Assembly (NCBI RefSeq): GCF_001908205.1
Contig: NZ_LGHL01000037.1
Location: 1 to 64,000, forward strand
Direction: 5' to 3'
DNA: 64,000 nt
Source of the DNA: Bradyrhizobium sp. NAS80.1
GTDB taxonomy: Bacteria > Pseudomonadota > Alphaproteobacteria > Rhizobiales > Xanthobacteraceae
Below, one piece after another: positions 37,463 to 46,126 of the stretch. The notes beneath the pieces are model-generated. The model saw nothing but the letters and a program-made list of their open reading frames with translations. It was not told the DNA's origin and searched no databases. Within the stretch, counting starts at the first letter, position 1; each line of letters begins with the position of its first letter. Made by a program: the position numbers and the translations under genes.

Positions 37463-38325
37463 TGCGCGATTTCTCGTCCGACCATCGCTGGCTGTCGCTG
37501 AACACGGCGACAGTCCGCAAGCAAGGTGACCTCGTTCAGATCATCGATGCCTGTGCAAGGCATGGCATTCGTGCCATCGACCCCTGGCGCGACCAGGTGG
37601 CTTCCGTCGGTCTCGATCGCGCCGTGCGCGCGGTGCGCGATGCCGGCCTCGATCTCTCGGGCTATTGCCGCGGCGGCATGTTCACCTCGGACGCGTCGCG
37701 CCGGGGCGAAGTGCGTGACGACAACCGGCGCTGCGTCGATGAAGCCAAGGCGCTGGGCGCCTCCTGCATCGTGCTGGTCGTCGGCGGCCTGCCGCAATAT
37801 TCGCGGCCGGGCAGCAAGGCGTCCAAGGACATCACGGGAGCGCGCGAACAGGTCGAGGAAGCCCTGGCCGACATGCTGGACTACGCCAGACAGGCCAAGC
37901 TGCCGCTGGCCATTGAGCCGTTGCACCCGGCCTATGCGGCCGACCGCGCCTGCGTGAACACCACAAAGCAGGCGCTCGACATCTGCGACCGGCTCGATCC
38001 CGGTCGTACCGGCTTGCTCGGAGTCGCGCTCGACGTCTATCACATCTGGTGGGATCCGGAGCTGATGGGCCAGATCGCGCGCGCCGGCAAGGATCGCCTG
38101 CTGGCCTTCCATGTCTGCGACTGGATGGTACCGACGAAGGACATCCTCAATGACCGCGGCATGATGGGCGACGGCGTCATCGACATCAAATCGGTGCGCG
38201 CCGCGGTCGAGGCGGAAGGCTATGCCGGCTATTCGGAGATCGAGATTTTCTCGAACGACTGGTGGGGCAAGCTGATCGACGAGGTACTGCGCACCTGCAT
38301 CGAACGGCACCGAAGCGTGGTTTAG
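37462..38325 (+). CDS. Sugar-phosphate isomerase/epimerase-like TIM-barrel protein
   Basis: 287 residues of the xylose-isomerase-like (AP endonuclease 2) barrel. Expected metal ligands are visible in order: a glutamate in LAIEPLHP, the aspartate-histidine of ALDVYHIWWDP, the histidine in LLAFHVCDW and the late glutamate in YSEIEIFS. Known members are inosose dehydratase and isomerase, tagatose epimerase and hydroxypyruvate isomerase. With a Gfo/Idh enzyme beside it, action on an inosose or keto-sugar is plausible. Last gene of the operon; the convergent Spy-like gene ends 31 nt away. Confidence 0.85.
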   Translation: MRDFSSDHRWLSLNTATVRKQGDLVQIIDACARHGIRAIDPWRDQVASVGLDRAVRAVRDAGLDLSGYCRGGMFTSDASRRGEVRDDNRRCVDEAKALGASCIVLVVGGLPQYSRPGSKASKDITGAREQVEEALADMLDYARQAKLPLAIEPLHPAYAADRACVNTTKQALDICDRLDPGRTGLLGVALDVYHIWWDPELMGQIARAGKDRLLAFHVCDWMVPTKDILNDRGMMGDGVIDIKSVRAAVEAEGYAGYSEIEIFSNDWWGKLIDEVLRTCIERHRSVV

Positions 38326-38356
38326 GAATCGGCACCTCAAGCAATGTTGGTGGCGG

Positions 38357-40171
38357 TCACTGGCTTGCCGTCTGGGGCAGCGTGTTGAAGCGCGCCTTCT
38401 GCTCGCTGCTCAGCGTCGCATAGAACTCGTCCAATGCCGGCTGCACCCGATTGGCTGCTTCCAGCATGGCTTCGAGCCGCTTCTGCATTGCTTCGAGGCG
38501 CCCCACCGGCGTCAGCGGCACGTCATCCGGGCAGGCAGCCTGCAGGGCTTTAACCGCCTGATTGGTTGCGTCGCTCAATCGCTCGAGCGCTTCCTTTTGC
38601 TTGCCCGCCGGATGGACCACCGCCTCGATCCGCTCAATCGGGAGCTGCGTCAGGCTGGATTTCGGATCGCCGCAGCTTTCGGACTGAGCATTGGCTTCCT
38701 GCTGTTGCGGGCGCTCGCCGATATTGGGGCCGAGCGTGTTGAAACGCGCCTGCTGCTCATCGCTGAGCGAGCCATAGAACTTTTCGAGCGCCGGTCGCAC
38801 GATCTTCACCGCCTCCAGCGTGGCGCTGACGCGGTTCGTCATCGCGCGCAAGCGGCCGGGTGGCGTCAGCGCATAGGAATCATTGCAGGACTGCTTGAAT
38901 GCATCGGCGGCCTGTGCCGCGGCGGTCTTCAAGTCGTCGAGCAAGGTGCGCTGCTCGGGCGTCGGCCGTACTGCCTGGGTGATCGACGCGAACGGCCATG
39001 CGGTCACGCCCTTGTCCGGAGCATCACACAATTGTCGTAGCGTCTGCGGGCTTACGCTGGCGCCCCGGCGCGCGCGGTAGCTGGCACCGGCTTGCGGATA
39101 GTCATTCGGGTTGATGCTGGCATAGGCGGAATAGGCGCCATCCCCGCCCCAGAACACGGTGTCGACGAAGTCGTCGTAGGCATAGGCCCAATAGCCGGGG
39201 TCGTACGCGTAGGACCAGAACGTGTAGTCAAAAATATCGGAATAGGCATACGGCCAGAACACCGGCCCAAGCCACGCCACGAAGACCGCAGGATGACGGT
39301 GCCGCCAGGCCTGCCGGGGAGCCCAGCCGCTCTGGCGGGTGATGAGCGCCGCTTCGCTTTGCGAAGTGGCATGCTCGCGGAAACGCTCCGTAAATCGCCC
39401 GCGCTCGGCGGCCTGGACGGCGGCGGCAGTGGCGGCTCGCCCAACTGTCGTCGGCTCAGGTCCGAACCGCTGCAGGCGCGCCTGATCCCGCTGTTGCATG
39501 CTCTGTTCGCGTTGGAGCAGCCGGTTCTGTGTCTGCAGCGCCCGCTCCTGCGCACGCTGGGCCCGTAGGCCTTCCGGCTTCTGCGACTGCAATTGCTGGA
39601 CGCGCTGCTGCATGCGATCGATGCGGCTCTGCCGCTCCGCGCTCTGGCGCGTCAGCGCGTCGCGCTGGCGTTGTTGCGTGATCTGCTGGCGTTGCTGGAT
39701 TTGCTGCTGACGCTGTTGCGCGCGCTGTTCCACCTGCTCCTGTCGCGATGGCCGCGCGCTCACGGCCGGCGGTGCGCGTCGGGGTGAGGGGGCGGCGATG
39801 TGCGGTGTCGGCCGCGGTGCCATGGCCGGACGTTGTGGCGCAGTCGGCGCGCGACGGATTTCAGGCCGCGGTGCCGCGATATGAGGAACCGGCCGCGGCG
39901 TCGGTGAGGCCATGTGAGGCGCTGGATGCGGTGCCATTGCCGGCCGCTGCGGCATGGCTGGTGGATGGAACGCCGGCGCGGCAGGACGCGCCATGGCTGG
40001 CGGCGCCGCCGGACGGGCCATCGGCGGTGGTGCGGCCGGTCGAGCAGCCGGCGCTGCCGGCCGTGCTGGTGGTCCACCTCTTCCATGTTCCTGGGCGGGC
40101 GCGCCGACATTCGCCGCCAGCATGGAGGCGCCAATCAGGAAAGCCGTAAGGCAAACGCCACGCGAAAGCAT
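38357..40171 (-). CDS. Periplasmic Spy/CpxP-like (LTXXQ) protein with tandem domain
   Basis: 604 residues. A signal peptide (ending APAQE, about 27) is followed by a Pro/Ala/Met-rich stretch of PAxP repeats to about 150. A Gln/Arg-rich coiled coil comes next (about 150-240), then a Tyr/Trp-rich patch with PYAYSDIFDYTFWSYAYDPGYW (about 310-330), and two C-terminal repeats of some 80 residues. Each repeat has LTPxGRLxAM, then RPAL/QPAL..FY and SxEQxARFNTL. Known: this fold belongs to metal- and envelope-stress chaperones. ATG 40171 has GGAGAG upstream. It is far longer than Spy (about 160); two chaperone domains on a flexible arm is the reading. Confidence 0.8.
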   Translation of the reverse strand: MLSRGVCLTAFLIGASMLAANVGAPAQEHGRGGPPARPAAPAARPAAPPPMARPAAPPAMARPAAPAFHPPAMPQRPAMAPHPAPHMASPTPRPVPHIAAPRPEIRRAPTAPQRPAMAPRPTPHIAAPSPRRAPPAVSARPSRQEQVEQRAQQRQQQIQQRQQITQQRQRDALTRQSAERQSRIDRMQQRVQQLQSQKPEGLRAQRAQERALQTQNRLLQREQSMQQRDQARLQRFGPEPTTVGRAATAAAVQAAERGRFTERFREHATSQSEAALITRQSGWAPRQAWRHRHPAVFVAWLGPVFWPYAYSDIFDYTFWSYAYDPGYWAYAYDDFVDTVFWGGDGAYSAYASINPNDYPQAGASYRARRGASVSPQTLRQLCDAPDKGVTAWPFASITQAVRPTPEQRTLLDDLKTAAAQAADAFKQSCNDSYALTPPGRLRAMTNRVSATLEAVKIVRPALEKFYGSLSDEQQARFNTLGPNIGERPQQQEANAQSESCGDPKSSLTQLPIERIEAVVHPAGKQKEALERLSDATNQAVKALQAACPDDVPLTPVGRLEAMQKRLEAMLEAANRVQPALDEFYATLSSEQKARFNTLPQTASQ

Positions 40172-40272
40172 GGCAGCTCTCCGCTTGTCCAGTCGCCCGC
40201 AACGGTTAAACGCGCGAGCGACCAAATGGTTCGACCGCCGCCGGCATTGCCGTATTCCGACGCAGGCAGGCC

Positions 40273-41490
40273 TTACGCCAAATCCCGTGTAAGGGTGGCC
40301 GCGATCCGTTCCAGTGCCCAGTCGACCTGGTCGCTGGTGATCACCAGCGGCGGGGCGAAGCGGATCGTGTGCTCGTGGGTATCCTTGGCGAGGATGCCTT
40401 CGAGCTGCAGAGCCTCGCAGTAGCGACGCGCGCGTCCGGCCTCGCGATTGAGCTCGACCGCCAGCATCAGCCCGCGTCCGCGCACCTCGCGGACGGTGTT
40501 GGCGCGGATGCTTTTCAGGCCTTGCAGGAAGCGCTCGCCCTGCACCGCAGCGTTCTCAATCATTCCTTCCTCGACGAGAACGCGCAGCGCCGCGCGCGCC
40601 ACCGCACAGGCGAGCGGGTTGCCGCCAAATGTCGAGCCATGCTGGCCGGGCTTCAGCGTGCCGAGGACCTCGTTGTTGGAAAGCACGGCCGAGACCGGAT
40701 AAAAACCGCCGGACAAGGCTTTGCCGAGCAGCGTCACATCCGCCTCGATGCCCTCGTGCTGCTCCGCGAGCAGCTTGCCGGTGCGGCCAAGCCCGGTCTG
40801 GATCTCGTCGAGGATCAGCATCACCTCGTGCGCGGTGCAGAGCTCGCGCACTCCCGTGAAATAGCCTGCCGGTGGAATGATGACGCCGGCTTCGCCCTGG
40901 ATCGGCTCGACCAGGAACGCGACTGTGTTCGGCGTTATCGCCGCTTCCAGCGCTGCGAGATCGCCGAACGGAATGATCCTGAAGCCCGGCGCGAAGGGTC
41001 CGAAATGTTCGCGCGTCGCCGCGTCGGTCGAGAAACCAACGATGCCGAGGGTGCGTCCATGGAAATTGTTGGCGCAGACGATGATCTCGGCTTGACCGTC
41101 GGGCACCCCCTTCACCTCATAGCCCCACTTGCGCACGGACTTAATCGCGCTTTCCACCGCCTCGGCGCCGCTGTTCATCGGGAGCACCTTGTGGGAGCCG
41201 GTCAGCTCCGCGATCTCTTCGTAGAAGGGAGCGAGCTGGTCGTTGTGGAATGCACGCGAAGTCAGGGTTAGTCGGCCGGCCTGTTCGACCATCGCAGCCA
41301 GGATTTTCGGGTGGCAGTGGCCCTGGTTGAGTGCCGAATAAGCGGAGAGGCAATCAAGATATCGGTTGCCGTGGGTGTCCCAGACGTACACGCCTTCGCC
41401 GCGCGACAGGACAACGCCGAGCGGCTCGTAATTGCGGGCGCCGAAGCGCGCCTCCCTCGCGATGAAATCGGTCACTGGCGGACTACTCAT
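40273..41490 (-). CDS. rocD: Ornithine--oxo-acid aminotransferase
   Basis: 405 residues of the class III PLP aminotransferases. The PLP lysine is K257 in [17 protein letters not shown] and D228 in [14 protein letters not shown] holds the ring nitrogen. [19 protein letters not shown] near the N-terminus and [10 protein letters not shown] fit RocD rather than ArgD. It converts ornithine and 2-oxoglutarate to glutamate semialdehyde and glutamate. No arginase or ornithine cyclodeaminase gene is adjacent. P450 and RocD lie in line, 67 nt apart, but share no evident pathway. Confidence 0.9.
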   Translation of the reverse strand: MSSPPVTDFIAREARFGARNYEPLGVVLSRGEGVYVWDTHGNRYLDCLSAYSALNQGHCHPKILAAMVEQAGRLTLTSRAFHNDQLAPFYEEIAELTGSHKVLPMNSGAEAVESAIKSVRKWGYEVKGVPDGQAEIIVCANNFHGRTLGIVGFSTDAATREHFGPFAPGFRIIPFGDLAALEAAITPNTVAFLVEPIQGEAGVIIPPAGYFTGVRELCTAHEVMLILDEIQTGLGRTGKLLAEQHEGIEADVTLLGKALSGGFYPVSAVLSNNEVLGTLKPGQHGSTFGGNPLACAVARAALRVLVEEGMIENAAVQGERFLQGLKSIRANTVREVRGRGLMLAVELNREAGRARRYCEALQLEGILAKDTHEHTIRFAPPLVITSDQVDWALERIAATLTRDLA

Positions 41491-41557
41491 CCTTCGTCAC
41501 TCCAGCTCATACGTCTCGCGTATTCTAACCGATCATGCGCGGCACATTCAGAAATTC

Positions 41558-42778
41558 TCAGCCGATGGAGCAGGGCACGCTCAGGAAGCCGCGGAACCGC
41601 ACCCGTCCGCCTCGCACCGGCTGGCCGCTCACGGCATAGTCCGGGAATCGTGCCAGGAAGTGCGAGATCGCGATGGCGCCTTCGAGCCGCGCCAGCGCCA
41701 TGCCGGCGCATTGATGCGCGCCGGTGGCGAAAGCGAGATGCCGGTTCGGCGTGCGCGCGATGTCGAAGCGTTCGGGGTCCGAAAACTGTGCAGGGTCGCG
41801 ATTGGCCGCGCCGATGCACAACGTCACCGACGTGCCGGCATCGAGCACGACGCCGCCAAGTTCGACCTGCTCCGTGGTCATGCGGTTGCCGAGCTGGTTC
41901 GAGCTCTCGTAGCGCAGCATCTCCTCGACGGCGGTCTTGATGAGTTCGGGATTGTCGATCAGCCGCTGCTTCTGGTCCGGGTTCCGGTCCAGTGCCACGA
42001 GACCGTTGCCGATCAAATCGGTGGTGGTCTCGTGGCCGGCATTGAGCAGGAAGATGCAGTTGTGAAGCAGTTCCTTCTCGGTCAGCCGTTCGCCATTCTC
42101 CTCGCCCTGGATCAGGCGCGTCAGCACGTCGCGCTCGGGATTGCCCGGCTTCTCGCGCCGGCGCGCGACCAGCGTTTTGAGGTAAGCGAGGAAATCCTTC
42201 ACCGCCTTGTTGCCGCGCGCAGCGACCTCGGACGACACCACCGGCTCGAGCGCGCCCAGGATTGCCAGCGACCAGTCACGCAGCGGCTCGCGCTCGTCGT
42301 GGGGCACGTCGAGCAGATTGCCGATCACCTCGATCGGGATCGAGGCGGCGAAGTCGTCGATCAGCTCGCAGCTTCCTTTGGCGGCGATGGCGTCGAGCAG
42401 GCCGTCGACCAGCTTGATGATATCAGGCTCCATCCCTGCGATCGCGCGTGGCGACAGCGCGCCCATGATCAGGCGCCGCACGCGGGTGTGCGAGGGCGGA
42501 TCGTTGAAGACGAGGCTTGTGGTGTGGTGCTCGTAGAGCGGTGTGTCGCCGTATTTCGGCGCGAACTCGCGCTTCTTGTCCGAGCTGAAGGACTTGGTGT
42601 TCTTGTAGGTCGTGACGAGGTCGTCATAGCGGGTCAGGAACACGGTGCCGTTCGGCAGGCGCTTGACCGGCTCGTTCTCCCGCAGTGCACGATAGGTCGG
42701 GTAGGGATCGTCGTAGAATTCGGGCGTCAGCTTCTCCAGATCGAAATTGGCCGCCAGTTCTTTCGCACTTGCGTTCAT
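41558..42778 (-). CDS. Cytochrome P450
   Basis: 406 residues, a soluble bacterial P450. I-helix LNAGHETTT (246-253), the K-helix ExxR at E286-R289 and the heme loop AFATGAHQCAGMALAR with the axial C357 are intact. It hydroxylates an unknown substrate with electrons from a ferredoxin and reductase. Neither is adjacent; the ferredoxin reductase at 25590 is a candidate. ATG 42778 is used; the frame runs 21 codons further without a good ribosome site. It is divergent from the ThDP decarboxylase pair with 107 nt between starts. Confidence 0.9.
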   Translation of the reverse strand: MNASAKELAANFDLEKLTPEFYDDPYPTYRALRENEPVKRLPNGTVFLTRYDDLVTTYKNTKSFSSDKKREFAPKYGDTPLYEHHTTSLVFNDPPSHTRVRRLIMGALSPRAIAGMEPDIIKLVDGLLDAIAAKGSCELIDDFAASIPIEVIGNLLDVPHDEREPLRDWSLAILGALEPVVSSEVAARGNKAVKDFLAYLKTLVARRREKPGNPERDVLTRLIQGEENGERLTEKELLHNCIFLLNAGHETTTDLIGNGLVALDRNPDQKQRLIDNPELIKTAVEEMLRYESSNQLGNRMTTEQVELGGVVLDAGTSVTLCIGAANRDPAQFSDPERFDIARTPNRHLAFATGAHQCAGMALARLEGAIAISHFLARFPDYAVSGQPVRGGRVRFRGFLSVPCSIG

Positions 42779-42885
42779 GCCGCCATACTCGCCGGTTGAG
42801 ACCGATATGCCGTTTTCGCTCTTTCGAGCGCTTCGGATCACCGTCTACAGTCGTGCCGTGATTTGCAAGTCGACCGGACAGGAAA

Positions 42886-43437
42886 ATGCACGCCCGCGCT
42901 GATGCCGATACGGCCCCCGAGTCTAGCACTCTTTGGCCCGACGAAATTTTTGCGACATTGCAACGCTTCAACGTTCGGCAGGTGCCTTACGTGCCCGATG
43001 CCGGCCATTCGAAGCTGATACAGCGGGTGCTGGCTTCGCCCACGATGCGCGGCATTCCGCTGACGACGGAGGAGGAGGGCGTGGCGCTGCTGGCCGGCGC
43101 CTGGACCGGCGGGCAGCGCGGCGTCTTGCTGATGCAATCGAGCGGCGTCGGCAATTGCATCAACATGCTGTCGCTGATCCCGATCCTGCGCTTTCCGTTC
43201 CTCACGCTCGTGACCATGCGCGGCGAGTGGGGCGAGTTCAATCCGTGGCAGGTGCCGATGGGATCGACCACGCAGGGCGTGTTCGAACTGTCGGGCGTCA
43301 AGGTGCTGCGCGCCTCGAACGCGGCCGAGGTGCCGGCCGTGCTCGAAGCGGCTGCAGCCCAGGCCTACAACGCCCTGACCCCCACCGCCGTCCTTCTGTC
43401 GCAGCGCCTGATTGGCGCCAAGGTTTTCACCAAATGA
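42886..43437 (+). CDS. ThDP-dependent decarboxylase, alpha (Pyr) subunit
   Basis: 183 residues, the size of split sulfopyruvate/phosphonopyruvate decarboxylase alpha subunits. It has the pyrimidine-binding fold: VPYVPDAG, the cofactor-activating glutamate in LTTEEEGVALLAGAW (E62-E64), QSSGVGNCINML and LVTMRGEWGEFNPWQ. With the beta subunit it would decarboxylate a 2-oxo acid bearing a second acid group. The stop overlaps the beta start (ATGA). No sulfonate or phosphonate genes are adjacent. Confidence 0.82.
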   Translation: MHARADADTAPESSTLWPDEIFATLQRFNVRQVPYVPDAGHSKLIQRVLASPTMRGIPLTTEEEGVALLAGAWTGGQRGVLLMQSSGVGNCINMLSLIPILRFPFLTLVTMRGEWGEFNPWQVPMGSTTQGVFELSGVKVLRASNAAEVPAVLEAAAAQAYNALTPTAVLLSQRLIGAKVFTK

Positions 43438-44024
43438 GCAAGGCCAATCTCCTCGACCGCCGCCGCGTGGTGTCCGCGCTGCTTGCGAACCGCAAGGACG
43501 TCGTTGCGATCGGCGGCCTCGGGGCCTCGACCAACGACATCACCGCCGCTGGCGACCACGCGCGCAACTTCTATCTCTGGGGCGGCATGGGTGGCGCCGC
43601 GATGATCGGGCTGGGCCTCGCGCTGGCGCAGCCGAAGGTACCGGTGCTGGTCATCACCGGCGACGGCGAGATGTTGATGGGGATGGGCAGCCTTGCCACC
43701 ATCGGCCTGCAGAAGCCGTCCAACCTCTCGATCGTGGTGCTCGACAACGAGGTCTATGGCGAGACCGGCGGCCAGACCAGCCACACTTCCGCGGCCGCAG
43801 ATCTCGTTGGCGTCGCCAGGGCCTGCGGCATAAAGGACAGCCAGTCGATCTCGACCATGGCCGAGGTCGAGGCCTTTGCCAAAGCCGTCCACGACGTCTC
43901 GGCCGGGCCGCGTTTTGCCAATGTGAAGATCGACAGCGCCAACGTCGAACGGATTTTGCCGAGCCGGGACGGAACTTACATCGTCAACCGGATCCGCGGC
44001 GACCTCGGCTTCCAGCCGATCTGA
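43434..44024 (+). CDS. ThDP-dependent decarboxylase, beta (PP) subunit
   Basis: 196 residues. The Mg-ThDP motif begins GDG (D77) and ends 28 residues later at N105 (LDNEVYGETGGQ), as required. YLWGGMGGAAMIGLGLAL is the entry helix. It pairs with the alpha subunit by a 4-nt overlap. The usual products of such pairs are sulfoacetaldehyde or phosphonoacetaldehyde; which applies here is open. Confidence 0.83.
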   Translation: MSKANLLDRRRVVSALLANRKDVVAIGGLGASTNDITAAGDHARNFYLWGGMGGAAMIGLGLALAQPKVPVLVITGDGEMLMGMGSLATIGLQKPSNLSIVVLDNEVYGETGGQTSHTSAAADLVGVARACGIKDSQSISTMAEVEAFAKAVHDVSAGPRFANVKIDSANVERILPSRDGTYIVNRIRGDLGFQPI

Positions 44025-44140
44025 TTCCGCCCGCCTCAGGCGACGCCGGCCCCCTCAAGAGGGGAAGGCGGAGCCATTTTCTGCAGAATCTGCAACCCAC
44101 TAAGGTTGCGGTGCAACATAATGCTTGACTTTTTGTGTGG

Positions 44141-44156
44141 GTGAGTGCTTACTCAC
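44141..44156. promoter_or_regulatory. TetR operator candidate GTGAGT-GCTT-ACTCAC
   Basis: A perfect 6-4-6 inverted repeat 4 nt before the TetR start, where bound repressor would block RNA polymerase and initiation. TTGACT at 44125-44130 may be the -35 box, so the repeat would cover the -10 region. The layout is standard for self-repressed TetR-RND operons. Confidence 0.65.
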
Positions 44157-44160
44157 TAGC

Positions 44161-44862
44161 ATGAGCTCATTGCGTATGACGAGCGACCTGAGGCGTCAAT
44201 TGATCCTCGGTGCCGCGAAACGCTGCTTCGCCCGACACGGCTATAACGGTACCACGACGAAGAGCGTGGCTGCCGCCGCTGCCATTTCCGAAGCGCTACT
44301 GTTCAAGCATTTTCCGTCCAAGGCAGCGCTCTACGCCGAGATCCTCAGTGACGAATGCGAGGCAGATCCGGCGCTCACCGGGCTCCTCGAGCGGGAGCCG
44401 TCAACGACCACCCTGGTTGAAGTGATTCGCGGCATGGTCGGGCACTTCATGGACATCGCCGACGGCCCCGACCAGGAAGAGGCGCAGCGCCTGCGACTGA
44501 TGGCCACTAGTCATTTGGATGATGGCGAGTTCGCCCGTCTGCTATATGCCAAGATCGAGAAGCTAATCGGGGCGGTCTTCGTCGCGTCGCTCGAGCGGGC
44601 GGTCGCCGCCGGCGACGCGCGGCCGTGCAGCAACGAGCCGCTCAACCTGTTCTGGTTCGCGCATCACACAGTGATGACGGCGGCGCTGACCAGGCTACCG
44701 GCCGTGCCCTGTCTGGCGTACGGCAAGGCGAACGATCTGGAGCGCCAGCTCTGCGAGTTTCTCCTGAGGGGTATTGGACTTAACGACGCCGCAATTGCTG
44801 CGCATTTGGGCCACGAATTGGCGTCGGGTGCCGGCAAGACGGCGATTGCAGAAAGTGCATGA
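44161..44862 (+). CDS. TetR/AcrR-family repressor of the RND operon
   Basis: 233 residues. The helix-turn-helix spans about 10-56 (LILGAAKRCFARHGYNGTTTKSVAAAAAISEALLFKHFPSKAALYAEIL). The helical C-terminal domain binds the inducer. ATG 44161 is fixed by the operator just before it. The adaptor gene starts 1 nt after its stop, so repressor, adaptor and pump form one transcript, probably derepressed by a pump substrate. Confidence 0.88.
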   Translation: MSSLRMTSDLRRQLILGAAKRCFARHGYNGTTTKSVAAAAAISEALLFKHFPSKAALYAEILSDECEADPALTGLLEREPSTTTLVEVIRGMVGHFMDIADGPDQEEAQRLRLMATSHLDDGEFARLLYAKIEKLIGAVFVASLERAVAAGDARPCSNEPLNLFWFAHHTVMTAALTRLPAVPCLAYGKANDLERQLCEFLLRGIGLNDAAIAAHLGHELASGAGKTAIAESA

Positions 44863-44863
44863 C

Positions 44864-46057
44864 ATGAACATCGTAGCCGAACACAAGATTTCGGGCGAAC
44901 CGATCGACAACAAGGCTCCCAAGCGTCCGGTCCGCCCGGTGCTCTGGTTCATCATTGTCGGCACGCTCCTGGGCGTGCTCGTCGGCGGCCTCGTCTGGTT
45001 CAATTATTTCCGTGGCGAGATGATCAAGCAGTTCTTCGCCAACAACAAGCCGCCGCCGGTTGCGGTCAGCGCGGCCGAGGCGAAGTCCGAGGTGGTGCCG
45101 AACCTCTTGACTGCAGTCGGTGGGCTCGTAGCCGTGCACCAGGTCGACGTCAGCGCCGACGTCAACGGCCGCGTTACCGAGATCAAGTTCGAGCCGGGCT
45201 CGCATGTCGAGGCCGGCACGCCGCTGGTGCAGCTGTTCGACGCACCTGATCAGGCCGACCTTGCCAACTACAAGGCACAGGCGACCGTCGCGCAGCTTTC
45301 GCTCGACCGCGCCAAGCAACTGGCGTCACGCCAGTTCGGTCCGCAGGCGACCGTCGATTCCGCGCAGGCCGCCTACGACCAGGCGCTGGCCGGCATCGCC
45401 AGGACCGAGGCGCTGATCTCGCAGAAGCTGGTCCGTGCGCCGTTCTCCGGCGATCTCGGCGTCCGCAAGGTCGAGCTCGGCCAGTATCTGACGGCCGGTA
45501 CGGCGATCGTGTCGCTGACCGACCTGTCGGAGCTGTGGGCGAACTTCACTGTGACGGAAAAGGATTCGGCCAGCCTCAAGGTCGGCCAGCCGGTCCGGCT
45601 CAAGGTCGATGCCTATCCGGGCCGCACTTTCGACGGCAAGGTCACCACGATCGAGCCGCAGATTGCGTCCGACACCCGCAACATCCGCGTGCAGGCGACC
45701 GTCGCCAATCCGGAGAAGATCCTGAAGCCCGGCATGTTCGTGACCACCACGGTGGTACTGCCGAACAAGCCGGCCGTGATCACAGTGCCTGAGACGGCGG
45801 TCGACTACACGCTGTACGGCGACTCCGTGTTCGTGATCGCCGAGAAGAAGGAAGAGGACGGCAAGACCAGCCTGAACGCGGTGCGCACCTTCGTGCAGAC
45901 CGGCAAGCGGGTCGACGGTCGCGTCGAAATCATCAAGGGCGTGAAGCCGGGCGACAAGGTCGTCGCTGTCGGCCAGCTCAAGCTTCAGTCGGGCGCGGCG
46001 GTGTCGATTTCGACCGACCCGCCGCCGCAGATCCCGGCGCAGCCGCCGCGCTACTGA
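44864..46057 (+). CDS. RND periplasmic adaptor (membrane fusion protein, AcrA/MexE-like)
   Basis: 397 residues. One membrane anchor lies at about 25-48, lipoyl halves at VSADVNGRVTEIKFEPGSHVEAG and LVRAPFSGDLGVRKVELGQYL, and an alpha-hairpin between them. A beta-barrel (DLSELWANFTVTEKDSASLKVGQ) and the membrane-proximal domain follow. It joins the permease at 46127 to an outer-membrane channel, which is not in this operon; the TolC at 3348 is the only one in the window. A perfect hairpin separates it from the pump gene. Confidence 0.9.
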   Translation: MNIVAEHKISGEPIDNKAPKRPVRPVLWFIIVGTLLGVLVGGLVWFNYFRGEMIKQFFANNKPPPVAVSAAEAKSEVVPNLLTAVGGLVAVHQVDVSADVNGRVTEIKFEPGSHVEAGTPLVQLFDAPDQADLANYKAQATVAQLSLDRAKQLASRQFGPQATVDSAQAAYDQALAGIARTEALISQKLVRAPFSGDLGVRKVELGQYLTAGTAIVSLTDLSELWANFTVTEKDSASLKVGQPVRLKVDAYPGRTFDGKVTTIEPQIASDTRNIRVQATVANPEKILKPGMFVTTTVVLPNKPAVITVPETAVDYTLYGDSVFVIAEKKEEDGKTSLNAVRTFVQTGKRVDGRVEIIKGVKPGDKVVAVGQLKLQSGAAVSISTDPPPQIPAQPPRY

Positions 46058-46068
46058 CAAATACACTC

Positions 46069-46099
46069 ACGTGATCCGGCTCTGCCGGATCACGTTTCT
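46069..46099 (+). terminator. Intercistronic 12-bp hairpin between adaptor and pump genes
   Basis: ACGTGATCCGGC (46069-46080), loop TCT, GCCGGATCACGT (46084-46095), then TTCTT. It resembles an intrinsic terminator with a weak T run; partial termination or mRNA stability could set the adaptor-to-pump ratio. Confidence 0.6.
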
Positions 46100-46126
46100 T
46101 GAGACATAGAGATCGAGATCGCCGCG

